Source: Nocardioides luteus (GTDB lineage Bacteria > Actinomycetota > Actinomycetes > Propionibacteriales > Nocardioidaceae). Taken from it: a stretch of 64,000 nucleotides of DNA. This document shows positions 25,460 through 34,875 of the stretch, one piece after another. Location: assembly GCF_000960475.2 (NCBI RefSeq), contig NZ_JZDQ02000008.1:115715-179714 (forward strand), written 5' to 3'. Position 1 is the first letter of the stretch, and each line of letters opens with the position of its first letter. Under the pieces are notes generated by a model that worked only from the letters and a program-made list of their open reading frames with translations, was not told the origin of the DNA and searched no databases. A program made the translations under genes and the position numbers.

Positions 25460-28400
25460 ATGTTCAATCAATCATTCAGACGGTTTCTGGTCACGGGCGT
25501 CGCGTTGGCCGCAGGCCTGGTCGCTCTCAGCCCGGTGAGCTCGGTGGCAGCCCCGGCCACGAACGAGCTCGGCGACGTCACCGGCTTCGAGCACGACGGC
25601 GACAGCTACACCTTCGAGTCCGGCGAGGCCGCGCTGCGGGTGACCTTCGAGGACGCCGACATGGTGCGCGTGCGCCTGGCCCCGAACGGCGAGTTCGACG
25701 ACCCGGCCAACGACGACCCCACCGACCCCGGCGCCCCGGACGCCGACATCGTCGTCAAGCGCGACTACCCCGGCGGACGGTCGCAGGTGAAGGAGACCGA
25801 CGCGGCGTACGTCATCAGCACCGGCGAGGCCGTGCTGACCGTGACGAAGCGGCCGATCACGCTGCGCCTCACCGACCCGAGCGGGCGGGTGCTGATGGCG
25901 GAGTCCTCGCCGCTGACCTGGGACACCGACGGCACCGCCCAGCACCTCGAGCGCGGCGCCGAGGAGCAGTTCTTCGGCGGCGGCATGCAGAACGGCCGGT
26001 TCAGCCACCGCGGCCAGACGATCAAGATCTCGCGCGACTTCAACTGGAACGACGGCGGCAACCCCAACGCGGTGCCGTTCTACGTCTCCTCCCGCGGCTA
26101 CGGCGTGCTGCGCAACACCTTCGCACCCGGCAGCTACGACTTCGGCGCGCCGACCACGACCACCCACGCCGAGCAGCGCTTCGACGCCTACTACTTCGTC
26201 GGCGACGCGAAGCGCGTCATCGACTCCTACACCGAGCTGACCGGCCGCCCGGTCGCGGTCCCGATGTACGCCCTCGAGGTCGGCGACGCCGACTGCTACC
26301 TCCACAACGCCAACCGGGGCGAGCGCGAGACCCTGCGCGACTCGACCGCGATCGCCGAGGGCTACGCCGAGCACGAGCTGCCGCTGGGCTGGATGCTGGT
26401 CAACGACGGCTACGGCTGCGGCTACGAGGACCTGGCCGAGACCGGCGACATGCTGAACGATCACGGCGCCGAGCTGGGCCTGTGGACCGAGGACGACCTC
26501 ACCGAGCAGGAGACCGAGGTCAAGGCCGGCGTCCGCGTCCGCAAGACCGACGTCGCCTGGGTCGGCCCGGGCTACCGCTTCGCGCTCGACGCCTGCGAGC
26601 AGGCCCGCGACGGCATCGAGACCCACAGCGCCGACCGCTCGACCGTCCTCACAGTCGAGGGCTGGGCCGGCACCCAGCGCTGCGCCGCGGTGTGGAGCGG
26701 CGACCAGTCCGGGAGCTGGGACTACATCCGCTGGCAGATCCCGACCTACGCCGGTTCCACCATGTCCGGCCAGCACCTCGCCACGGGCGACGTCGACGGC
26801 ATCTTCGGCGGCAGCGCCGAGACGTACGTCCGGGACATGCAGTGGAAGATGTTCCTGCCGATGACCTACCTGATGAGCGGGTGGGCGGCCTCCGACAAGC
26901 AGCCGTGGCGCTACGGCGAGCCCTACACCTCGATCAACCGGAAGTACCTGAAGCTGCACGAGCGGCTGCTGCCCTACTTCTACACCCACACGATGCGGGC
27001 CCACCGCAACGGCGTCGGTGCGGTCAAGCCGCTCTACCTGAACTACCCCGAGGACCCGAAGACCTGGGGCGATGCGGTGAAGTACGAGTTCCTCGCCGGT
27101 GACGACTTCCTGGTCGCCCCCGTCTACGAGGACGCCACGACTCGCGACGGGATCTACCTCCCCGAGGGCACCTGGGTCGACTACTGGAGCGGCCGGGTTC
27201 ACCAGGGGCCGACCACCATCGACGGCTACAAGGCTCCGCTGGACACCCTGCCGCTGTTCGTACGCGCCGGCGCGGTCGTGCCGCAGTTCCCCGAGGGCAC
27301 GCTCGACTGGCAGCAGGGCAAGAGGTCGGGCCGTCTCGACCTCGACATCTACCCGCAGGGCTCCTCGTCGTTCGTGAGCTACGAGGACGACGGCCGCAGC
27401 CAGGCGCACGCCTCGGGCGAGTCCGCCACCCAGAAGTTCGAGGTCGACGCCCCCGAGCAGGGTCGCGGCCGCGTCGTGGTGCGGCTGGGCAAGGTCGACG
27501 GCAGCTACGCCGGCAAGCCGGCCTCGCGCGAGTACGGCCTCGCCGTGCATGCCGATGCCGAACCGGGCAGCGTCGAGCTCGGCGGCGAGGAGCTGCCGCA
27601 GCGAGGCTCCGCCGCCGAGCTGGAGGGTGCGTCGACCGGGTGGTTCCACGACCCCGCGACGGGCGTCACCCACGTGAAGACCGGGAAGCTGGCCACCTCC
27701 GCGGCGGCCGTGGTCACGCTCAACGGCTCCTCGGCCGTCGGCGGCAGCCACCCAGGCGACCGCGACGTCAGCCTGGATGCCACCACCTCCGCGATCGCGG
27801 TCGCCGGTGAGGAGGCCGAGGTCAGCGCCACCTTCACCAACGACACCGGCTCCCGTGTGCAGTTCGAGTCGATCACGGCCACCGCGCCCGAGGGCTGGGA
27901 CGTGCGCCCGGGCCAGGCCGTCTCCGGGAGTCTCGCGCCGGGTGCCTCCCGCACCGCGACCTTCGGTGTCACCCCGCCGGCGGACGCCGAACCCGGGCGC
28001 GTCCGGATCGAGGTGGGCGCGACGTACGTGACCCACGACCGGACGTACGCGGTGACCGACTCGGCCACCACCACGGTCGCCCACCCGGCCCTGGCCTCCG
28101 CCTTCGACAACGTCGGAGTCACCGACGCCGCGGACCCGGCGCCGGGCGACATCGACGGGGGAGGGAGCAGCTTCCTCGCCGGCAAGCTCGCCGAGAAGGG
28201 GGTCACGCCCGGGGCGACGGTGAGCGCGAACGGCTTCGACTTCACCTGGCCGGACTCGGCCCCGGGCACGAAGGACAACGTGGCCTCCGGCGGCGAGACC
28301 GTCCGGATCAGCGGCCGCGGCAACGCGCTGGCGTTCCTGGGGACCGGCACCAGCCTGTCGGCAGCCGGCAAGGCGACCGTGCACTACACCGACGGCACCT

Positions 28401-29062
28401 CCTCGACGGGGACGCTCGGCTTCCCGAACTGGTGCTGCGCGGCGACCGACAGCTACGGCGCCAAGGTGGCCGTCACCACGCTCGGGAAGAACACGCCGAG
28501 CGGCCCGGCCTACCCGACCGTCTCCTACCGGCTGTTCACCAAGACCCTGCGCACCGACCCCGCCAAGGAGATCGCTGCCGTCACGCTGCCCGCCAACGCC
28601 GCGGTGCACGTCTTCGCGATGACGGTCGGTGACGAGGAGGTCGTCCCGCCGGTGCTGGCGGACGGTCAGTACTCGCTCGGCAACGCCGCCTCCGGGCTCG
28701 CGCTCGACGCCGCCGGTGAGACCACCGACGGCCAGCTGACCACGTCGGCGGTCGGGGCGGCGGCGTCGCAGAAGTGGGTGGTGACCCGGAACGAGGACGA
28801 CGGCAGCTACCAGCTGAAGAACGCCGGCACGGGTCTGTGCGCCGATGTCGCCTACAGCTCGAAGACGAGCGGCGACCCGGTCGTGGAGTACACCTGCACC
28901 GGCACCGCCAACCAACGCTGGGTCATCGCGACCGACGGTGCGGCGCTGAAGATCTCCGCCAAGCACAGCGGCCTCAGCCTGGCGGCCGGCGCCGACGGAC
29001 TGGTGATCCAGCAGACCGACACCGCGGCCGGCTCCCAGCGCTGGCGCGCCACGCCGAACTGA
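25460..29062 (+). CDS. secreted GH31 hydrolase, probable alpha-N-acetylgalactosaminidase
   Basis: 1200 residues from ATG 25460 (GTG 25454 is an alternative) with a signal peptide ending near SSVAA. The GH31 barrel has KTDVAWVGPGYRF with Asp364 as likely nucleophile and WSGDQSGSWDYIRW with Asp415 as likely acid/base; these contexts resemble the GH31 alpha-GalNAc-ase subfamily more than alpha-glucosidases. A NEW3-like domain, a beta-sandwich and a C-terminal ricin-type trefoil with QKW/QRW repeats follow and probably bind glycans. It would remove GalNAc exposed on mucin-type chains outside the cell. It is the last gene of the cluster, 60 bp after the aldolase. Subfamily assignment is from memory of motifs. 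Confidence 0.85.
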   Translation: MFNQSFRRFLVTGVALAAGLVALSPVSSVAAPATNELGDVTGFEHDGDSYTFESGEAALRVTFEDADMVRVRLAPNGEFDDPANDDPTDPGAPDADIVVKRDYPGGRSQVKETDAAYVISTGEAVLTVTKRPITLRLTDPSGRVLMAESSPLTWDTDGTAQHLERGAEEQFFGGGMQNGRFSHRGQTIKISRDFNWNDGGNPNAVPFYVSSRGYGVLRNTFAPGSYDFGAPTTTTHAEQRFDAYYFVGDAKRVIDSYTELTGRPVAVPMYALEVGDADCYLHNANRGERETLRDSTAIAEGYAEHELPLGWMLVNDGYGCGYEDLAETGDMLNDHGAELGLWTEDDLTEQETEVKAGVRVRKTDVAWVGPGYRFALDACEQARDGIETHSADRSTVLTVEGWAGTQRCAAVWSGDQSGSWDYIRWQIPTYAGSTMSGQHLATGDVDGIFGGSAETYVRDMQWKMFLPMTYLMSGWAASDKQPWRYGEPYTSINRKYLKLHERLLPYFYTHTMRAHRNGVGAVKPLYLNYPEDPKTWGDAVKYEFLAGDDFLVAPVYEDATTRDGIYLPEGTWVDYWSGRVHQGPTTIDGYKAPLDTLPLFVRAGAVVPQFPEGTLDWQQGKRSGRLDLDIYPQGSSSFVSYEDDGRSQAHASGESATQKFEVDAPEQGRGRVVVRLGKVDGSYAGKPASREYGLAVHADAEPGSVELGGEELPQRGSAAELEGASTGWFHDPATGVTHVKTGKLATSAAAVVTLNGSSAVGGSHPGDRDVSLDATTSAIAVAGEEAEVSATFTNDTGSRVQFESITATAPEGWDVRPGQAVSGSLAPGASRTATFGVTPPADAEPGRVRIEVGATYVTHDRTYAVTDSATTTVAHPALASAFDNVGVTDAADPAPGDIDGGGSSFLAGKLAEKGVTPGATVSANGFDFTWPDSAPGTKDNVASGGETVRISGRGNALAFLGTGTSLSAAGKATVHYTDGTSSTGTLGFPNWCCAATDSYGAKVAVTTLGKNTPSGPAYPTVSYRLFTKTLRTDPAKEIAAVTLPANAAVHVFAMTVGDEEVVPPVLADGQYSLGNAASGLALDAAGETTDGQLTTSAVGAAASQKWVVTRNEDDGSYQLKNAGTGLCADVAYSSKTSGDPVVEYTCTGTANQRWVIATDGAALKISAKHSGLSLAAGADGLVIQQTDTAAGSQRWRATPN

Positions 29063-29141
29063 GGTGGCGGGCCGACCGGTCGCACTGCTTACATGACCCT
29101 CGGGAACCGCGTCGTGCGGTGGCCGAGGAGGGCGGTGAGCG

Positions 29142-31280
29142 GTGCGACCGGGGAGTCGTGGTGAGGTCGCGCTGTGCGCTGTCCTCGTGCTGGTCGCCCT
29201 CGGCTGGATCGTCACCGGGCTGCGTGCCGACTCCGGTGATCTGCACGAGGCTCCGGTCGTGCTGGTGGGGCCCGATGTCGTCACGGCGCCGCTCCTGAAG
29301 CAGGCCAACGCCGTGCCGGGCCGGCCGTTCTCCGCCGGTGCGGTCGAGGACCGGGGTGAGGCGGCAGAGCTGCTGGCGAGCGGCGACGTCGTCGCGGTGA
29401 TCACGCTCGATCTGTCCGGGACCGAGGACGAGCTGCGGCTCGCCACCGCCCACCGGCCCGAGCTCGCTCGTGCCGTCCGGGCGGAGGTCGGGCGGATCGA
29501 GAGGACCCATGGACGTACGGTCGCGCTCGTCGAGAACGAGGACCGGTTCGAGGAACGGTCCTTCGCCGGGGTCACCTTCGCGACTGCGCTGGCCGGCTTC
29601 CTGCTGGTGTGCGTCGTCTCGCTCGTGTGGGGCCCGCTCGCGCGTACGCTGCCCCGGCTGCTGGCTCGGCTGACCGCGCTCGCCGCGCTGGCGGTCGGCG
29701 CGGGCCTCGGCGGCTGGCTGCTCACCGCGGGGGCGCCGGCGGAGGAGCGGATGCTGATCGGATCGGTCCTCGCCGCCACCGTGGTCGCGGCGGGCGCCCT
29801 GACCTTCGCCTGCGAGGTGATCGGCGGGTTGCCCGGCCTGCTGCTCGCGGCGACGGTGATCGTCGCCGGCCCGGCTCCTCTCCTCCTCGCCGGTGACCGG
29901 CTGCTTCTGGACGAGCCGTGGTCGACCGGCTCCCGCTGGACGGTCGCGGGAGCCGCGGAGTCCCTGGTGTGGGCGGCGGCCGGACACGGCCGCACCGGCA
30001 TCATCCAACCGGTGGTGACCATCGCGGGGTCGGCGCTGCTCGGCCTGATCGTGCTGGTGGCGAGCCGATGGCTGCTCCGGGGTCTCGTCGCGCCGCAGGG
30101 CGCTCCGGTCTCGGTGGGCGTGTGGCGGCGCAACCTCGGTGTGGTCCTGGCGTCGGCCACCTGTCTGACGGTCCTGGTGACCGCGGTGACCTCAGCGCTG
30201 CACGCCGAGACCGTGCCGCGGCCGCTGGCCAGCCTGGCCTCGACGACCCAGTGCGTACCCTCCGGCCCCGTCGAGGACGTCGACGATCTCAACCGGATCA
30301 CCCGGCTGCGCGCCGAGCCGGCCCTGCAGGGCGGTGACGTGGGGGTGAGCGCCGACCTGGGCGACGGGCGGAGCATCTGGATGTTCGGCGACACCCTGCG
30401 GGACAAGGACCTCCCCGGCGCCGGTTTCGTACGCAACTCCATGCTGCTCGTCGAGCCCGACTGCCTGCGCGTCGTCCTCCCCGAGTCCGGGGGCGCCATC
30501 ATCCCCGACCGCGGCGACGGTGTGGGCTACTGGCCGATGTCGGTGACCACCCTCGACAAGCCCGGCTATGCCCTCGTGGTGGTGGCCGCGCAGCGGGTGC
30601 GTACGACATCCGAGGATGTGTTCGGCTTCGAGGCCCTCGGACCGGCCGTCGCCCAGTTCGTGGTTCCCGACGGGGGAGTCCCGCAGCTGATCTCCGTGAC
30701 CGACATCGGGGCCGACGACGCCGACACCCGCCGGCCGATGTGGGGCGCCGCGGCGGCGGTGTCGGGTGAGTGGCTCTACCTCTACGGCACCGCGCGCGAG
30801 CCCCACCCGCAGCTCGGCACCGGCTTCGCGCTGCACGTCGCCCGCGTCGAGCCCGACCACGTCGCCGACCCCCAGCGCTGGACCTACTGGAACGGTGATT
30901 CCTGGACCAGGCGGGCCAAGGAATCGAGCGAGCTGATCCCCGCGACCGACGGCGTCTCCCAGACGCTGAGCGTCTTCGAGCGCGACGGGCACTGGTACGC
31001 CTTCAGCAAGAGCAACGAGTTCCTGGGGGACGATCTGGTCTTCTGGACCTCGTCGTCGCCGCACGGTCCGTTCCGGGCGCAGCCGCCGGTCGGCACCCTG
31101 CCCTCGGGCGTCGCGCGCGGCGAGCTCCGCTACATGCCGCTGGCCCATCCCGACATCCTCGAGGAACCCGGCTCGGTGATCGTCTCCTACAGCCGCAACA
31201 GCACCGACTTCGGCGCGGTGCTGCGCAACCCGCTCCTGTACCGGCCGAAGTTCATCCGGGTCGACCTCCCGGCGGGCTAG
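29142..31280 (+). CDS. membrane protein with C-terminal DUF4185-like propeller
   Basis: 712 residues from GTG 29142, with GAGGAGG about nine bases upstream. One transmembrane helix at the start, an extracytoplasmic segment, then five or six further helices up to about residue 350. After that comes an extracellular domain with SIWMFGDT and repeated blade-like motifs (GEWLYLYGTARE, GHWYAFSKSNEFLG) typical of DUF4185-like five-bladed propellers. The helical part resembles ABC-2-like membrane proteins. Position after the GH31 gene hints at a surface glycan role, but no function is known. Confidence 0.7.
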   Translation: MRPGSRGEVALCAVLVLVALGWIVTGLRADSGDLHEAPVVLVGPDVVTAPLLKQANAVPGRPFSAGAVEDRGEAAELLASGDVVAVITLDLSGTEDELRLATAHRPELARAVRAEVGRIERTHGRTVALVENEDRFEERSFAGVTFATALAGFLLVCVVSLVWGPLARTLPRLLARLTALAALAVGAGLGGWLLTAGAPAEERMLIGSVLAATVVAAGALTFACEVIGGLPGLLLAATVIVAGPAPLLLAGDRLLLDEPWSTGSRWTVAGAAESLVWAAAGHGRTGIIQPVVTIAGSALLGLIVLVASRWLLRGLVAPQGAPVSVGVWRRNLGVVLASATCLTVLVTAVTSALHAETVPRPLASLASTTQCVPSGPVEDVDDLNRITRLRAEPALQGGDVGVSADLGDGRSIWMFGDTLRDKDLPGAGFVRNSMLLVEPDCLRVVLPESGGAIIPDRGDGVGYWPMSVTTLDKPGYALVVVAAQRVRTTSEDVFGFEALGPAVAQFVVPDGGVPQLISVTDIGADDADTRRPMWGAAAAVSGEWLYLYGTAREPHPQLGTGFALHVARVEPDHVADPQRWTYWNGDSWTRRAKESSELIPATDGVSQTLSVFERDGHWYAFSKSNEFLGDDLVFWTSSSPHGPFRAQPPVGTLPSGVARGELRYMPLAHPDILEEPGSVIVSYSRNSTDFGAVLRNPLLYRPKFIRVDLPAG

Positions 31281-31984
31281 CGCCGGGGCCGGTGGCTGAG
31301 ACGCGGGTCGCCAGCCCGGATCAGGATGTCCTGGAGGGTGAAGTTGGCCGCGATCGCCTCGCGCAGCTTCTCCAGGTTCTCGCGGATCGCCCGCATCTCC
31401 TCCCGCGGCTGCCGACGCTCGAGATAGGTGCGGATGCGGCGTACCTCGTCCTCGCGGGCGGGGTGGTCCCGGCCGAGCTCCTCGCGAAGGTTGTCGAACA
31501 CCGTCCAGCGAGCATGGTGCGCGGGTCGCACCTCCGGCCACCGGACTCCGTCGTCGTCGACCTCGACGGTCGTCGTACCCAGCGGAAGATGGTCGAGACT
31601 GAGCGCGTACGAGAGCTGGTCCAGCGCCGAGCTCTTCATGCCGAGCAGGAACTCGAGGGACGCGGACGACTCGCCGTCGAGCACCCCCAGCTCCCAGTGC
31701 AGCGCCTGCAGGCGCCCGGTGATCTCCCGCAGGTCGGAGATCTGCTCCGGCACCAGCTGGAGCAGCGTCCCGCGCACCGTAGCCAGGTCGAGGTCCGAGG
31801 CCCGGTCGTAGCGCTCCATCTGGGTGACGATCAGCTCGGCCCGCACGAGCACGTCGTTGATCTGGACGTAGAGGAGGAACAGATCTGCTCCGAGCCGCGC
31901 CGCCCGGTCGCGTTCGTTCTTGCTGAGGATGCCCGGAACGGCCTTGAGCACCAGGTCGACGACCAGCTTGACGAACTCGATCAT
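31277..31984 (-). CDS. hypothetical helical protein coupled to PucR regulator
   Basis: 235 residues. Starts with an amphipathic/hydrophobic stretch (MIEFVKLVVDLVLKAVPGIL) and continues as long helices rich in Glu, Arg and Leu, likely a coiled-coil or helical bundle. No family is recognised. The ATG overlaps the stop of the PucR-type regulator by four bases (ATGA), so the two are co-translated. Its end overlaps the convergent membrane-protein gene by four bases. Confidence 0.7.
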   Translation of the reverse strand: MIEFVKLVVDLVLKAVPGILSKNERDRAARLGADLFLLYVQINDVLVRAELIVTQMERYDRASDLDLATVRGTLLQLVPEQISDLREITGRLQALHWELGVLDGESSASLEFLLGMKSSALDQLSYALSLDHLPLGTTTVEVDDDGVRWPEVRPAHHARWTVFDNLREELGRDHPAREDEVRRIRTYLERRQPREEMRAIRENLEKLREAIAANFTLQDILIRAGDPRLSHRPRR

Positions 31985-33288
31985 GCGGAGATGCTACGGC
32001 CGAGGACGGGGGCGCCGAGGCACTTGCAGGCGGTGAGCGCGAGCTCCAGGTTCAGGCGGTCCTCGTCGATCGGGCGGCCGCGGACCTCGGCTGCCTTGTC
32101 GACCCGGTACTTCACGGTGTTCTTGTGGACGTGCAGGACCTCGGCCGTCGCGAGATAGCTGCTCTTCGCGCCGAGGAAGGCGAGCAGGGTCTCGCGCAGG
32201 CGCTGGTGGGGCTCGTCGTCGACGGCGAGACCTCTCAGCGAGCTCGCCACCAGCTGCCGGGTGCCGTCGAGGTCCTGGGCCAGGATCGAGGCGATCTGCA
32301 CGTCCGGGTCGTCGAACGTGGTCACCGCGGGGGCGCGGTCGCCGGCGGTCGTGGCGACCGCATGGGCCCGGAGAGCCTCCTCGTGGGAGTCCCGGAAACC
32401 GCCGACGGCCGCATGTGGCCGGCCGAGCGCCACCCGGGTGCCGGCCGTGGCGGTCGCGGCGACCAGGTCGGCGATCGACGCCATGTCCAGACCCTGCGTA
32501 CGCGGCGCCCGGCCCAACGGGATCCAGGCCCAGGCCCGGCTGCTGTCCTGCGGCATGAAGAGCGGCTGCCCGACGGCCCCGACCCGCTCGCCGATCGCGG
32601 CGACCAGGGTCTCCAGCCGCCGCAGCCCGCTGGCGGCACCATCACCGTCGGCATCCCACACGATGAGGCCGAGATGGTACTGCCGCAGACGGTAGCCGAG
32701 CGCGTTCTCCGCCACGCCGAGCTCGACGTGATCGCCGACCAGGACAGCGGCCAGGGTGTCCGCACGGACGGTGTTGCGGTTGGCCAGCCAGCGCTCCCGC
32801 TCGGACTCGTACTCGGCCACGACCTGCTCGGAGATCCGGTCGACATAGGCGAAGCCGCCACGCTGGAGGATCTGTGCCGCTGCCAGGGCGACGGCCCGGT
32901 CGGGCTCGTGCCGAGCGACCTCCGCGACGGCCAGGTCGAGCACCCGGTTCTGACCGATGCGGTAGGCCCGCAGCAGCGCGTTCGAGGAGATGCCGCGCTG
33001 GGCCAGCCGCCGGGCGTACTCGATCGCTGCCGGCGGTGGCGGGATCTCCTCGGTCGCGATCCCGTGCTGGAGCATGTGGAAGAAGGTCTCGACGTTGCTC
33101 TCGACGCTCGCCCGGAGCAGCTCGAGGATGACGTCGTCACCCCGCAGCTCGGGGATGGCCTCGGCGATCTCGCTGTGCAGAGCGTTGGCCAGATCGGGAA
33201 GTCCGGTGCCCATCATCCTGGTGATCTCCGCCGCCCGGTCCTCTGCCCGGACCTGGGTCTCGGCAGGAGTTCCACTCACTCGTCCCAT
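31981..33288 (-). CDS. PucR/CdaR-type transcriptional regulator
   Basis: 435 residues from ATG 33288 (MGRVSGTPAETQ); an upstream ATG at 33339 is possible but would place a CRP-like site inside the gene. The C-terminal PucR helix-turn-helix is clear: ETLLAFLGAKSSYLATAEVLHVHKNTVKYRVDKA. An N-terminal RsbRD-like helical domain (residues ~20-170) and a GGDEF-like CdaR middle domain fit the family. It diverges from the acyl-CoA ligase gene and is a likely regulator of it. Confidence 0.88.
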   Translation of the reverse strand: MGRVSGTPAETQVRAEDRAAEITRMMGTGLPDLANALHSEIAEAIPELRGDDVILELLRASVESNVETFFHMLQHGIATEEIPPPPAAIEYARRLAQRGISSNALLRAYRIGQNRVLDLAVAEVARHEPDRAVALAAAQILQRGGFAYVDRISEQVVAEYESERERWLANRNTVRADTLAAVLVGDHVELGVAENALGYRLRQYHLGLIVWDADGDGAASGLRRLETLVAAIGERVGAVGQPLFMPQDSSRAWAWIPLGRAPRTQGLDMASIADLVAATATAGTRVALGRPHAAVGGFRDSHEEALRAHAVATTAGDRAPAVTTFDDPDVQIASILAQDLDGTRQLVASSLRGLAVDDEPHQRLRETLLAFLGAKSSYLATAEVLHVHKNTVKYRVDKAAEVRGRPIDEDRLNLELALTACKCLGAPVLGRSISA

Positions 33289-33290
33289 GG

Positions 33291-33306
33291 TGTGAAGCCT
33301 GTCACA
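33291..33306. promoter_or_regulatory. perfect CRP-type binding site
   Basis: TGTGA-AGCCTG-TCACA matches the TGTGA-N6-TCACA consensus used by E. coli CRP and by mycobacterial CRP. It begins three bases upstream of the PucR start and lies about 100 bp before the acyl-CoA ligase gene, so it could repress PucR and activate the operon. Chance occurrence is unlikely but not excluded. Confidence 0.6.
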
Positions 33307-33407
33307 ACCGCGCGCCGAATCTTCGTGCTCGCGACCCAATCCGAGAGCACGCCTTCGTTCCTATCGTCTGCCTCCACACCCGCCACCCATCGCTGAGGAG
33401 CGCGCCG

Positions 33408-34874
33408 ATGGACCTCGACCACCTGCCCTGGAACCAACCCGATCAGTGGGCCGACCGGCCCTGCATGCGCGACGACCGGGTCGAGCTGACCTACGCGGAG
33501 TTCGCCGCTCGTGTCGACGGCGCCGCCGAGCAGTTCGCCGACCTCGGCGTGGGACCCGGCTCGGTCGTGGCGATCATGCTGCCCAACCGCGTCGAGCTGC
33601 TGGTCAGCCTCGTCGCCGCCTGGCGGCTCGGAGCGGCGGCGACGCCGGTCAACCCGGTCTTCACCGCGAACGAGGCCGACTACCAGATCGAGGACGCGGA
33701 CGCCGCGCTCGTGATCAAGGCCGCCGCCGATGCCCCGGACGGCGGCCGCCGCAGCCTGCTCGTCGACGACTTGCGTACGGCACCGACCGGCCGGGTGCAG
33801 CCCCGGCCGGCGACGTCGATCGACGACCTTGCCCTGCTGATCTACACCAGCGGCTCGACCGGGCGGCCCAAGGGCGTGATGCTGAACCACTCCAACGTGG
33901 CCGCGATGGCGGACTCGATGGCCCAGGCGTTCACCCTCACCGAGCGCGACCACTGCCTGCTGGTGCTGCCGCTCTTCCATGTCAACGCGATCTGCGTCAG
34001 CTTCGTGGCCACGATGAGGGGCGGGGGACAGCTCACGATCCTCGGGCGGTTCCACCCGGTCGAGTTCCTCGACACGATCGAGCGGCTGCGCCCGACGTAC
34101 TTCTCCGCGGTGCCGACGATCTACACCCACCTGGTGGCCCTCCCCGCCGCCGTCGTACGCGACACCAGCTCGGTCCGGTTCGCGATCTGCGGCGCGGCGC
34201 CGGCGTCCACGGAGCTGATCCGGGCGACCGAGGAGCGGTTCGGGTTCCCGCTGGTCGAGGGCTACGGGCTGACCGAGGGCACCTGCGCCTCCACCGCCAA
34301 CCCGGTCGACGGCCCGCGCAGGCCCGGCACCGTCGGGGTCGCCCTGCCGGGCCAGGAGGTCGCCGTCATGGGCGCCGACGGCCGTCTGCTGCCCGCGGGG
34401 GAGCGCGGCGAGGTCGTGATCAAGGGCGCCACCGTGATGCAGGGCTACCTCAACCGCGAGGACGCCACCGCGGACGCGCTCGGCGACGGCTGGCTGCACA
34501 CCGGCGACGTCGGCATCCTCGACGAGGACGGCTACCTGACCATCGTCGACCGGATCAAGGACATGATCATCCGAGGCGGGGAGAACATCTACCCCAAGGA
34601 GATCGAGACCGTCCTGCACACCCACCCGGCCGTCCTGGACGCGGCCGTCGTCGGTGCGCCGCACCCGACCTACGGCGAGGTGCCCGTGGCGTACGTCGCC
34701 CTCCATCCCGAACGCACCGCGACCGAGGACGAGCTGCGTGACCTGTGTCGTGAGCAGCTCACCAAGATCAAGATCCCGGTCTCGATCACCGTGCTCGACG
34801 CGCTTCCCAAGAACCCCGTCGGCAAGACCGACAAGCCGGCCCTCCGGGCCGCGCTCGCACTCCAAGGAGCCTGA
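33408..34874 (+). CDS. class I acyl-CoA/acid-CoA ligase
   Basis: 488 residues. AMP-binding motifs: LLIYTSGSTGRPKGVMLNH (P-loop), EGYGLTEGTC, GWLHTGDVG, and C-terminal KNPVGKTDKPAL with the catalytic lysine. GAGGAGCG precedes the ATG. It activates a fatty or aromatic acid as the adenylate and then CoA thioester; the substrate cannot be read from sequence. First gene of an operon with a DUF3556 membrane protein one base later and an FAD oxidoreductase. Confidence 0.9.
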   Translation: MDLDHLPWNQPDQWADRPCMRDDRVELTYAEFAARVDGAAEQFADLGVGPGSVVAIMLPNRVELLVSLVAAWRLGAAATPVNPVFTANEADYQIEDADAALVIKAAADAPDGGRRSLLVDDLRTAPTGRVQPRPATSIDDLALLIYTSGSTGRPKGVMLNHSNVAAMADSMAQAFTLTERDHCLLVLPLFHVNAICVSFVATMRGGGQLTILGRFHPVEFLDTIERLRPTYFSAVPTIYTHLVALPAAVVRDTSSVRFAICGAAPASTELIRATEERFGFPLVEGYGLTEGTCASTANPVDGPRRPGTVGVALPGQEVAVMGADGRLLPAGERGEVVIKGATVMQGYLNREDATADALGDGWLHTGDVGILDEDGYLTIVDRIKDMIIRGGENIYPKEIETVLHTHPAVLDAAVVGAPHPTYGEVPVAYVALHPERTATEDELRDLCREQLTKIKIPVSITVLDALPKNPVGKTDKPALRAALALQGA

Positions 34875-34875
34875 G

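Noticed and set aside
25472..30502. A 1676-codon open frame on the minus strand opposite GH31 and the membrane protein
   Set aside because: Low-complexity antisense translation of genes with firm family matches; no ribosome site or domain.
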